The position numbers were made by a program, and so were the translations under genes. Shown here one piece after another: positions 22,656 through 32,654 of a stretch of 42,793 bases of DNA. The DNA is from Parasitella parasitica. Its lineage: Eukaryota; Mucoromycota; Mucoromycetes; Mucorales; Mucoraceae. Location of the stretch: NCBI GenBank assembly GCA_025201805.1, contig MU619420.1:1-42793 (forward strand), in the 5' to 3' direction. Below the pieces are notes generated by a model that saw nothing but the letters and a program-made list of their open reading frames with translations, was not told where the DNA came from and did no database searches. Each line of letters begins with the position of its first letter. The stretch's first letter is position 1.

Positions 22656-24801
22656 TAACAAAATTTAGTTTTCTTTAAAGAAAAGAAAAAAAAAAAAGTT
22701 AACACTGTACATTCGTATTTCATCTATTATATCTCATCATAAATACTTTACAAATAAATATCGTTTAATCATCAAGCTTGCTACTATATTGTACGAAATA
22801 CCCATAAAATATGCAAAAATCAATGTCATTTTGGTCTGTTGGGTGGTGTCTACAGCATGCTTACTGTACATTGCAAACTTTGATACATCTAATAATAAGA
22901 GACGCTTCATTCATTTTGTGACATTATCATTGTAGTCTTTCTAAATGAGCCATTAGGTATGAGACAGATTATTATTAGGGTGCAAACTGTTTTTATTTTC
23001 ACCATCTCACTTTGTCTTCTTTTCTTCTCTTTTTGTCTAACTCTCAATATTACTTCTGCTTCCGGATGCAATAATAAAAGCAGATAAAACCCAATTGACT
23101 TAAAAATGGTAGATCTAAATAGGCGATAGATTGGTAAGTTACTGTCGTGAAAAATATCTTTTTTGTCACTTAACGATACTTGTTACCCATGTCCAAGTAC
23201 TACAATTCAACAAAGCTTGAACATCATATCAATTATAGAAAATTGATGCAACAGCTAATCGTCTAAATATGCTTCAGATATTAAAACCTAACACATCTCA
23301 GTAGATTGCAAATTGTGAAAAAGAAGATAGACACGGTATATGGGTAGAAAGGCAAAACCTTATCTTTTTCGTTGGGAAATGCTTGATTCATCAGAAAAAA
23401 CTTGATTTTAGGATATAGATAAAATCTGAGCGGTAATATATTATACTCTGTATAATACATAATAAAGCGAGCATGAGTAGAAATGCGTAGTAGAATGAGA
23501 TAACTTTGTTTAGACATGACTGGTGCCACTGAATGGCTGATCTTATCCCAATACAGAATGTTGATATCTTATGACAGTTTGCTCCTGAAATCGTTGTTAA
23601 ATCCTGATGAATGATCTTCCAACAAAGCTACTATGAAGAACATTCTACCCTTGATACTTATCTGTGCTCTTATCTTACTGGCAATTCGGAAACTCTGTAG
23701 GGATTGGTTCAAGGCGTACACAATTATCTCTTATCCTAGATCATGGTACTATTGCTGGAACACTGTCAAATAATTATAAATACCTTCAAAATGTACACTA
23801 GTTTAAATCTTCATTCAATCTTCAAAAAGCTAAAAAACATAATCAGTTCTAACTTTATTTTTTCTGTCTATATTCCGCTAATCTTAAAATGTTCATTATA
23901 TTCGAAAATAGAGGAACCATACAATTTCTACGAACTGAGGGAAGTGATGTGAGGATAAACGTCTTAGTGATAAGGTCTGGGAGATGGGGTAGATTGTATC
24001 TATCCCAAATGCCATGCCATATTGTTTTATGATTTGACGATTTATTCTTTGGTATGAGTCTACATTATATAGAGTCATGCATGACGCATATCAGATCAAT
24101 GCTGACTTAATAAAGAATGGTAATATTGGACGATAATGGGATAAATGAAAAACATTATTACATTAATAATGGATCAAGACTGCATTATATGTTTGTTGTT
24201 GACCGGCTCTACGTTTCAATATAAGTACAGACATGTTAATTGTCTATGTTCAAAAAGAGTGGGAAGATTATTTATTTTCTGGTTATGTTTATTATTGTTG
24301 GATGCAAAAAGAGACAAAATTAGAGGTTAACGAGGTTCAAAAACTTTATGGTACTTTATTTAACATCGAAATTGCATTTGCTATTTATAAATTTTGCAAC
24401 TACATGAATTTACGTTGGCTTATTTAGATTATTACTAATTGACAAGGAACGACATACAACAAGGGTTAGTCGTATTTGATCTGCCAGTGCCTTAAACTTT
24501 AATCTGGTGCTCAGATCTGTGACACTAAAGGCATAGCCTTCATTTGATTTACTCTTTATCGCAGCCTATCAGCGATTATATCAGGGATCTACGGCCTTAT
24601 TAGATAATCAGGGACAGAGTACTAAGAGAAGATATGCAGAAGTTTATTTCAAATAAGGAGGCTATGATTTAATAAGAGAAAGGTGGAGAAAGATAAGAAG
24701 ATTGCTAGGGATATTTAATAAGGGAATTCGATGAGGAGATCTGACGAAGAAAACTCCTCTTTGCTGGTCAAAATGGCCTCTATTTATACTTTTTGCGAGC
24801 T
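22656..24801. other. gene-poor region
   Basis: About 2.1 kb of AT-rich DNA. One open frame (24233-24427, 64 codons, plus strand) has a fairly protein-like composition (VQKEWEDYLFSGYVYYCWMQ) but no recognised family. Near 24551-24580 a fragment resembles the start of the 222-bp direct repeat further on. Otherwise nothing is identified. Confidence 0.4.
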
Positions 24802-24829
24802 GTCTAGTTCACTGAAATGTGAACTAGAC
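24802..24829. repeat. perfect 11-bp inverted repeat, 6-nt loop
   Basis: GTCTAGTTCAC at 24802-24812 is followed by TGAAAT and the exact reverse complement at 24819-24829. It can form a short hairpin on either strand. It lies just before the minisatellite; no gene is adjacent, so the role is unknown. Confidence 0.85.
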
Positions 24830-24842
24830 TATTTACTATAAC

Positions 24843-24974
24843 GTGAATCAAATAGGTAAATAGGATATCGTGGATCAATAAGTCAATAGTATAATGTGGA
24901 TGAGTAAGGCAAGAATGACAGTGTGAATCAGAGAGGCAAGAATGCAATGTGGATTGATTAGGGAAGAACGAGGT
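24843..24974. repeat. minisatellite, five diverged 26-27 bp units
   Basis: Units start with GTGRAT at 24843, 24870, 24896, 24923 and 24949. Units 3 to 5 share GGCAAGAATG-like or GGGAAGAACG cores; units 1 and 2 are more diverged. Unit lengths alternate between 26 and 27 bp. It is non-coding. Confidence 0.75.
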
Positions 24975-25040
24975 GATATATATTTTTAGATCAAGATGTA
25001 TAATTGTTTGGGCTTGAAGGCTCGACAGGTTCATGACAGA

Positions 25041-25262
25041 TTATATGCAATTCTGATATGTTAATTTGTGAAATCATCTGATAATTTTACAAATATCAAT
25101 AAAAACATCAATATCAATGTTGGTTTCAGATAGCCCCAAGTCAACGCTAAGCTTTCCAAGTTAGATCTCGGTTCTACGGTCATTTTAGCAAAAGTTATGA
25201 GCAAATATCTGATATTGATGATAAATATTGAAAAATAAAACTGTTTTTGCAGATAACTTTTG
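25041..25262. repeat. direct repeat, copy A (222 bp)
   Basis: Nearly identical to 25376-25598 over most of its length, with a 78-bp core around 25160-25240 almost without changes. The copies start with TTATATGCAATT and end with GCAGATAACTTTT. The offset is 335 bp. Both copies happen to be open in one minus-strand frame, which explains similar spurious peptides; I do not regard them as genes. Confidence 0.85.
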
Positions 25263-25375
25263 ATAGAGACATCGCCCAGTGAAAAGCAAGGTATGCTCAG
25301 ATAGCAATGATTATGCCTGTACTTATGGCGCATAAGACAGTGTTTATTTTGCTCTTTATCGAAGCGTATCATCGA

Positions 25376-25598
25376 TTATATGCAATTGTGATATGAAAAT
25401 TTGTGATATCATCTGATAACTTTTTATAGATATCATTGAAAACATGAATGTCAATGTTGTTTCCAGATAGCGCCAAGTCAATGCTAAGTTTTCCAAGTTA
25501 GATCTCGGTTCTACGGTCATTTTAGCAAAAGTTATGAGCAAATATCTGATATTGATGATAAATATTGAAAAATAAAAATGTTTTTGCAGATAACTTTT
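25376..25598. repeat. direct repeat, copy B (223 bp)
   Basis: Second copy of the repeat at 25041. It is preceded by GCTCTTTATCGAAGCGTATCA, which resembles the sequence at 24551-24575, so the full repeat unit may start earlier and a third fragment may exist there. Confidence 0.85.
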
Positions 25599-26440
25599 AT
25601 ATTTAAGTCTCCAAGCATAATGCAACACATAAATAGAAGAGTTAATGCTTAATCTAATCGTGCAAAATCAAAGCAAATTGTATTGAAAATATTATAATAA
25701 GCACTATAAAAGTTTTTACCCTCGATAATTTATGATTTATCAAAAATCAACAAACTGGGATGAAATTGAGAAGCATTTGTAGACTATATTCCTCGTTGGA
25801 TTGTGTTCATTTTGTTCTATTTTTGTGATTTCATTGGTTTTAATAAAACGTGTATTTTTTATATATAGAATAAATCCTCATGAATTAATATATGAATACA
25901 AACATCAGATCATGTTTGAGAATTATTTGTCTAACAAGATTTTAACATAGAGGTAGCCAGAGTAAGACCCACTTATTTTTAATCACCAGCTAATCACCCT
26001 TTTGAAAATGAATCATTCATTGATAAGTTTAGCTCACTTCATTTAAATAAAGTAGAACCCAAATAGATGGTTTCTTATGCCAGCCAACCCATCATTGCTT
26101 CTATTTGTTATAGAATAACCGGTGGTATTTAACGTTAGATCCAATTATCAGGAACGGCTGTCATGACAAACGAGTTGAAATAAAGGAGACTATTGTAGGA
26201 TTCTATGGATACACCAGGCTCCGTATCTGATATTTGAAGAACACTCCAGATTTTTATATCGTTATACGATAGTTTGTTTCTATAAAACAAACTTCAAAGG
26301 ACAGCCCTCATACTTTGTCATTTGTACATCAAAGGATACAGCATTTAAGGAAAGAAAAAAATTCTTAAATGCTATATTACATTGTGAAACGTATACATGA
26401 AAAGGTAAGATCTATATGATACTGTATTATTCAGGAAATT
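25599..26440. other. intergenic, no feature seen
   Basis: AT-rich spacer between the direct repeat and the 3' end of the mannosyltransferase gene. I see no gene, repeat or structured RNA. Confidence 0.5.
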
Positions 26441-27777
26441 TCAACCCATCTGCGCATACATGAATTTGGAGTAAGGTCTATGATGCAGTATTTTAGCAAA
26501 TGCAAACCATTTCTCAACTGTAACCTTTTCCTTACCAAAATTGTCATCTGCATTACAATGGCATTTTTTTTGCAATTCTCGAGCAACAGGACAATGCATG
26601 AAGGGCTCATGTTTATAGCCGATATCGTTAAAGAAGTGGACCTCTGATTTGTTCAAGAAGATGCCAACTGCAATGGAATGCACAGGCGCATCACCCCATC
26701 TAAATAACAGTAATTTAGTCCTATTGTTTTCAAAATCTGCAGCCAACAAGAAAATACTGACCTTTCATAAAAGAACCCGCCAGATTTATCGAGATACTCA
26801 AAGAATGCGGTATATTCTGGGCTTCTCAAAAACTTGAGATCCGCAATTTCAAAATTGCTCCAAAAGTGACACAGGTTGTAATTTCTTCCATTATCATTCG
26901 AGATGAAGTTTATCAGGTTGTTCTTAGGAATCATTTTAGGGTTTTCGCTCATGAACGCTTGGGTGGTCTTCCATAAAGTAGGGATGGTTGCCTCGAATTC
27001 AATCAAAGAGATTGTCCAACCATACTTTTTGTTGTTTTCCTTCATATACAAGAAGGGATCATAATCAATATCGCAAGAGAATTCTACACTTGGTTCTACA
27101 CGCCAATAGAATTCATATTCCTCCATTAGGGGATGTCTAAAAAAGAATCCACTTTCGAATCTAGCCAATATTTTAGTCAAGTTGGCGCTTGATCTACCCT
27201 CTATCACTCATTACCTGCACATGTGTCTATATGAGAGGTTATCACCATAAATGATACCTTCATCACCCATCTTTTTACGCAATCTATCTGCCTTTTCGAC
27301 ATCAATCCAATCTGGATAACTCCAGTGTTCATGTGGAATAATGCCTGGTATGTCCTATTAGAGGCGCTGTATTTCACAGTTGTGATAACACTTACCGTAT
27401 TTTGTCTCTGCATTAGTCAAGCTTGAAGTTAGATCCTTGAATTCTTGAGTGAATTCAATATCATTTAAAAAGACATAAGGGTAGTTGAATTTATGGTTGA
27501 ATCTCGCTTCTAATTGTTGAATCGTCTTTCTCAAGGCGTCCAATTCACTGTTTCTGGTCAAAATAACAAACGCTGCCTTCACTCGAGTTGTGTTGTGCCA
27601 AGCAGGCGGTAAAGATGGGTCAGGTAAGTTTGGGTGATTGATCAAAGATGAATGTGAGACGGACGCTTTCTGGTTGCTGGGCGCTTCCAAGGGCCAAAAA
27701 AAGAAAAAGATGCAGAACAAAAGACAGCCAATCGTTAATAGCAGAGGCTTCCTTTGAGTCGAATTAATGACAATCAT
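26441..27777 (-). CDS. alpha-1,2-mannosyltransferase, GT15 (KRE2/MNT1 family)
   Basis: Four exons (27777-27396, 27344-27215, 27160-26762, 26699-26441) encode 389 aa. It is a type II Golgi membrane protein: a short cytosolic N terminus, a hydrophobic anchor at about 10-30 ([18 protein letters not shown]), a stem, then the GT15 catalytic domain. Family signatures are [61 protein letters not shown] and [15 protein letters not shown]. It transfers mannose from GDP-mannose to O- or N-linked glycans of cell-wall glycoproteins. The first acceptor (CCAG at 27346) was chosen because only it gives KYG joined to IIPHEHW. Introns are 51, 54 and 62 nt. In the sense strand a CT-rich tract (27804-27880) precedes the ATG. 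Confidence 0.95.
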
Positions 27778-27997
27778 CTGCAAAATGAATAGAAGCGCAA
27801 AGCGAAACAAAGAAAAAAAAAAGAAAGAGAGGGAAATAAGGAAAAAAAAAAAAAACAGAAAAAAAAAAAGAGAGAATAAGACCCCTTCAACACCACCACG
27901 ACCTCCTCTACAAAAATATTGAAACATAAATTGTTCCATTTGGTTGGCGAGATTATACACAAAACTTTATTTAGGTAGATCCTTGTGCGCTAGGATT

Positions 27998-29506
27998 TTA
28001 ATTTGGATATTTCTGTGTGCCTTTGTCGGACATACTTGGTGGGGGAGGTGGTTGCATTTTGCTGTCATCTGTGGATTCTGTTTTGCGTTAGCTTTTTTTT
28101 TTTTTTTTTTTTCACAAGCATACTGTAAAATCTCTCAACTTACTGCTGTTATTGCTGCCGCTGGAGTTAGGTTTAGGCTTGGCCCAAACAACTTTGAGTG
28201 AATGGCCCTTTATTTTCAGACCAACTTCAGCCACTTTATCTGCTGCCAATTCTGCCGATGTCCTTGTGGCAAAATTAATGAACGCACATTTGGTTTTATT
28301 AGCGACTATAATTGATTTGATATCACCAAAAACATAAAAGAAGCCCCTAGTTGCAATGTTAATGACAGAGTCCGCCCCCTTCACGCCTCCCTTTGTACTT
28401 ACTGCAAATCATCCTGAGTAATCTCAGAATCGACACCGGTAATAAATAATGTAGTCTACTCGAATGTTAGTTTTTCTTCTTCTATCTTAAAGACATGTCC
28501 TACCACACTCTTATCAGCAGGTGGAACCAGGGATGGCCCATTGCTGCTACGAACACGATTCAACATTTTGCTGGCAACTGGATCATTCACACCGTTATAG
28601 CGATCTGTAATGTTCTGTTTCGCAGTAAATTGATTGTCTCCGGGAAGTTCGTGTCTATACGGGCATTCTTCTCCACGCTTACATTCTCCCTTGAGGAAAA
28701 ACGAGCATATGTGAGCTCTATTGCGCTTATAATAAGGCTCGCTTCTGGATAATTTGCTCAAAATATCACGGCTCTCAGGCGTCAACTTGGCGGCATCGTA
28801 AATTCCTTCTCCATCTCCACCATTTTCAACCTAATAACCTCACGAATCAATGCTCTGCACTGTACTTTGACATGCTGCTGTTACCTTTGAAGCAAGATTT
28901 TGTGCGAAATATTGCCTATTGATATCGGTAGAAGGTGCTTCTGATTTGAGATTTAAGGCTTTGTCTCTCACTTCGACAGGCAAACCTAAAAGAACAATGG
29001 TGATGAAATAATATGACTTGAAAAAGTTAGGATCCATGTTTACCATATTGCAAATCCAACACACAGGTTTGGCAGACATTTTTGACTTTGGCGCAAGTTT
29101 GGCAGATCTCGGTCTTTTTGTATCTAGCATTGGTGCCAGGCATCCAGCGAAAAACAGTGTAAGGACGTTGGCAAATCTATACAATACAGAAACGTTAGTA
29201 AACGCGCGTAGTAAAAGAATACACTGATTTAAGAGCATACTTTGCACTCTTTTCCAAATTTCTGCTTGGTCTGCAAAACAGAGATGAATTGTATTAACGC
29301 TTTGTTTATGTTTCGTTCGAAAAATGTATAAACGTATCAACCATACCATGCGAACATAAGGATTATCACCTAGACAAGTCTCGCAAAGGATAGGAAATTC
29401 CTACAAAGACAACGGGAGTCAGTATAAATTCGACATTGTATCATTCTCAACAGCTTACGGAGTCTTCCCAGCCTTGCTTATTGGGGTCTGCTTTGGTTAA
29501 ACTCAT
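27998..29506 (-). CDS. pre-mRNA splicing factor RBM22/Slt11(Ecm2)-like
   Basis: Nine exons (29506-29459, 29400-29347, 29270-29241, 29176-29044, 28985-28885, 28830-28504, 28455-28403, 28346-28144, 28077-27998) encode 342 aa. The N terminus ([20 protein letters not shown]) and the Cys-rich zinc module ([40 protein letters not shown]) are typical of RBM22/Cwc2-related factors. A CCCH finger follows ([19 protein letters not shown], about 165-185), then an RRM (TTLFITGV ... CAFINFATR). It contacts U6/pre-mRNA in the activated spliceosome. The last intron (GTAAGT, 66 nt, including a 20-nt T run on the plus strand) is inferred; it replaces a premature TGA with a Pro-rich tail ([13 protein letters not shown]), which fits the family. 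Human RBM22 is 420 aa, so this is slightly short. Confidence 0.92.
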
Positions 29507-30097
29507 TTAAAGTATAAAAAAAAGGGTCAAAATATTAAAACTTTTTCCTACATGCTTGATGAGTGTAAATTAAACTTTTTCATGGATTCAATTGGAGCAA
29601 AAACGGTAAACACGTCATTTGGATTTTTGTGCTTCTTTTTGCAAAGGATTACATTAAAATCGTTGGTGATGCAGATTACTGCAAATCCAAAGCTGTTGTC
29701 GTTGACTCGTAGTGATATGGAGTCGACGAAATGAGCAATAAAAAATGAGCTTTTACAAGTCTAGCAGCTGTCTATCTCCGACGTCTCGCCACGTCTTGAC
29801 AGTTGACATCCATCATGGGATGTGCATATGCCATAATACATTTATTAACTTGGCCATGTATCCATAGTATGGCTTGCAGACACCTAAATTGTTCAAAATA
29901 ATTTTGTGCATTTACATTGGATGGCAACGCTTTCAAAAAGGTGTTTAATTCACGACATTCAGAAACACAATAGTTGCATTTCACGTCGCTATGTCGCTGC
30001 ACAGCTTTCAGCGAGGCACTAATTAGCAACTCGGAGCATAGTTAATCTGTGAAAATGCAATAGGAATTATACAGCAGACGCAGAGCGCTCTCGCTCC

Positions 30098-30100
<3 letters not shown>

Positions 30101-30130
<30 letters not shown>
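30101..30130. repeat. 30-nt T run
   Basis: Uninterrupted poly(dA:dT) tract in the divergent spacer between the RBM22-like and HisRS genes, the longest in the window. The exact length may be an assembly estimate. Confidence 0.75.
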
Positions 30131-30132
<2 letters not shown>

Positions 30133-30213
30133 ATCCACAAGTCAGTGCAGTCGTTCTCTTTCCAGTTGATCATTTCAAGCTAGCATTGCTGCGCTCATAC
30201 AGATGACTATTAA

Positions 30214-30260
30214 TCAGTCAGCATTACATCAATGGATTTCCTTGATGTAATGCTGACTGA
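30214..30260. repeat. perfect 19-bp inverted repeat with 9-nt spacer
   Basis: TCAGTCAGCATTACATCAA (30214-30232), spacer TGGATTTCC, then its exact reverse complement (30242-30260). It lies 158-204 bp before the HisRS start codon. It could be a regulatory palindrome, a hairpin in a long 5' leader, or the scar of an element. Confidence 0.95.
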
Positions 30261-30315
30261 AGGCACACTAAACCCGGAACTGCGACACAAACAAGCAGAA
30301 TCCAAGCATGTATCC

Positions 30316-30322
30316 TGACTCA
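30316..30322 (+). promoter_or_regulatory. Gcn4/CPC1-type site TGACTCA
   Basis: An exact copy of the fungal general amino-acid-control element, 96 bp before the histidyl-tRNA synthetase ATG. Several synthetase genes in fungi respond to amino-acid starvation through Gcn4/CPC1, so the placement is sensible; function is inferred. Confidence 0.45.
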
Positions 30323-30417
30323 CTCAAATTATGTCATTTGAACCCAGTCAAGATGGTTTACTGGTATAAAAAGTTTTTTCTAATGGTTAACGATTTCTTC
30401 CCGTACACATATCAAAT

Positions 30418-32188
30418 ATGGCGACTCAACAACAAGCGGAAGGTCTCAAGGAGCAACTTGCACAGAGCATCGAAGCAAAAGGCCGCGAAGTGCGTCAATT
30501 AAAGGCAGAAAAGGCAGATAAGGCTGAAATTGACCAGCAAGTTCAAAATTTACTCTCTCTCAAAAAGGAATTGGCTCTTCTTGAAGGTGCCGACCCTGCC
30601 AACAAGTCTAGCAAAGCTGGAAAGTCTACCTTTACTTTAAAGACTGCCAAGGTGCGTCAGTCTCTTTGTTTTATCCGTAGGCTGATGCTCATCTCTTTGA
30701 TTTATGTAGGGCACCAAAGATTACAATGATAAAGATATGGCTATTCGTGAAAAGGTGTTTAGCACAATTACCAAAGTTTTCAAAAAGCACGGTGCTGTCA
30801 CTATCGATACCCCTGTTTTTGAGCTCAAGGTAACGTACATGTACACAATCTTGCCCAACGTCCCTCATGTGTCGTAACGTCAAAATACACAGGAAATCCT
30901 TGCTGGCAAGTACGGTGAGGACAGCAAATTGATTTACGACTTGGCAGATCAAGGTGGCGAAGAATGCTCTCTTCGTTATGACCTGACTGTTCCTTTTGCC
31001 CGTTTCTTGGCTATGAACGGTAAGGAGTATCAAAACATCAAGCGCTATCACATCGCCAAGGTTTACCGTCGTGATCAACCTGCCATGACCAAGGGCCGCA
31101 TGAGAGAGTTTTACCAGTGTGATTTCGACATTGCTGGCACTTATGACAGCATGATTCCCGACTCTGAAATCCTGCGAATCTTGGTTGAAGCTCTCACTAA
31201 CCTGGATGTTGGCAAATTCACTGTCAAATTGAACCATCGCAAAATTTTGGATGGCATCTTTCAAGTTTGCGGTGTTCCTGAAGACAATATTCGTCCTATT
31301 TCATCTGCTGTCGATAAGCTTGACAAGCTGCCTTGGGCTGACGTCAAGAAGGAAATGGTTGAAGAAAAGGGATTGGCTGCGGAATCTGCAGACAAGATTG
31401 GCGAGTATGTCAAACACAAAGGCGGTCGTGATTTATTGGAAAAGTTGAAGCAAGACAATGTCTTGATGGCTAATACCAGTGCTGTTGAAGGTATCAAGGA
31501 CATGGAAACCTTGTTTGACTATTTGGAGGTCTTTGAGGTTTTGGATAAAATGTCCTTTGATCTTAGTCTGGCCAGAGGTTTAGATTATTATACCGGTATT
31601 ATTTATGAGGCTGTCACTGAAAAGTCTGCTCCTCCTAAACTCGCAGAAGGTGTTGTAGCCAAAAAGAATGAAAACGGGGAATTGGATGAATCGACTGTTG
31701 GTGTTGGCTCCATTGCTGCTGGTGGCCGTTACGACAACTTGGTTGGTATGTTTTCTGGAAAGAACAAAAAGGGCCAGCCCAACCTCCAAATTCCATGTGT
31801 GGGCGTTTCCATTGGCGTTGAACGTGTCTTTTCTATCCTGATGTCCAAGCAAAAGGCTGAAGAAATCAAGAGCAATGAAACAGAAGTTTTTGTCATTTCT
31901 GTTGGTGATGGTCTCCTGAAGGAAAGAATGGCTATTGCCAAGACGCTTTGGGATGCGGGTATCAAGGCATCGTACATGTTCAAGAATAAGCCTAAATTAG
32001 ACAAGCAATTTGATGCCTGCGAGAAGGAAATGATTCCCCTAGCTATCATCATTGGTAAAGACGAACTAGACAAGGGGGAGGTTCGTATCAAAGACATGCG
32101 ATCCAGGAACGAAGCCCAGGGTGGCGGTATCACCATTAAACATAATGCTATGGTTGAGGAGATCAAGACAAGACTTGAGCAAATGTAA
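30418..32188 (+). CDS. HTS1: histidyl-tRNA synthetase
   Basis: Three exons (30418-30651, 30710-30829, 30893-32188) encode 549 aa. The N terminus is a WHEP-type helical hairpin (about 5-55, [20 protein letters not shown]), as in animal HisRS but absent from yeast HTS1. The class II catalytic core follows: motif 1 region with [19 protein letters not shown], motif 2 ([20 protein letters not shown]), HisA ([14 protein letters not shown]), HisB ([11 protein letters not shown]) and motif 3 ([13 protein letters not shown]). The C-terminal anticodon-binding domain includes [18 protein letters not shown]. It charges tRNA-His with histidine. There is no in-frame upstream ATG (a TAA lies 30 nt before), so this reads as a cytosolic form; any mitochondrial form must arise otherwise. 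Introns are 58 and 63 nt. Confidence 0.96.
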
Positions 32189-32654
32189 TTTTTGTTAATA
32201 AATGTCCATTAGAAGAAGACCGTCTATTTTCAGTGAGGAGAGCTGTTGCTGTAGAGCCATATTTAAGCAGTTTTATGGTGCACTGCAACCTACAATCTTT
32301 CAACTTTATGCTGGGTCGCATCAAAGTTTCGACATGATTTATAATTCAGTTGGAAAATAGCACGGCAGAATGATTAAAACAGGAAGGATTTCTTTCCGAT
32401 TCTGTTGCCCTAAATAATGCTTTACAGCCCATCTTCGCAACCTATTCACCTTTGCCAACTTTTAGAGTCTTTGTTGCTGATATATACCGATGCATTGCAA
32501 ATACGCTCGCATAGTTTGACTGAGGCGGGACCATTGCTGACTTGTCCCAATTTTTTTGTGGCCCAACCTAGTTTTCTTCAGCTATAATCTCCATTTAAAT
32601 GTTTGTCTTTCTTCCCTTCTTTTACACCATTCGGGCAATTTCAAGCTAAATAAT
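32189..32654. other. intergenic, no clear feature
   Basis: Spacer between two plus-strand genes. The frame is open upstream of the 32655 ATG for about 100 nt but contains no ATG, so I take it as 5' leader. A weak TATA-like ATATATACC occurs near 32480. Confidence 0.5.

Larger units (their letters stand above)
29507..30417. other. divergent spacer between RBM22-like and HisRS genes
   Basis: A 0.9-kb promoter region. It holds a 30-nt T run (30101-30130), a perfect palindrome (30214-30260) and a TGACTCA site (30316-30322), listed separately. A minus-strand open frame (30029-29772, no ATG) has a Cys-containing composition (KCNYCVSECRELNTFLKAL) and could be an unrecognised exon, but no family is identified. 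Confidence 0.5.

Noticed and set aside
24233..24427. 64-codon plus-strand frame with protein-like composition
   Set aside because: No family, no splice partners and no neighbouring exons; chance is likely in this AT-rich stretch. It is mentioned in the region entry.
25061..25628. Two similar minus-strand peptides of about 90-100 residues
   Set aside because: The similarity comes from the underlying 222-bp direct repeat. Upstream ends differ, frames are short and the composition is AT-driven.
28112..28140. TGA at 28112 as the end of the RBM22-like protein
   Set aside because: A strong GTAAGT donor just before, a CTAAC branch site and a CAG acceptor give a final exon with a Pro-rich tail typical of the family.
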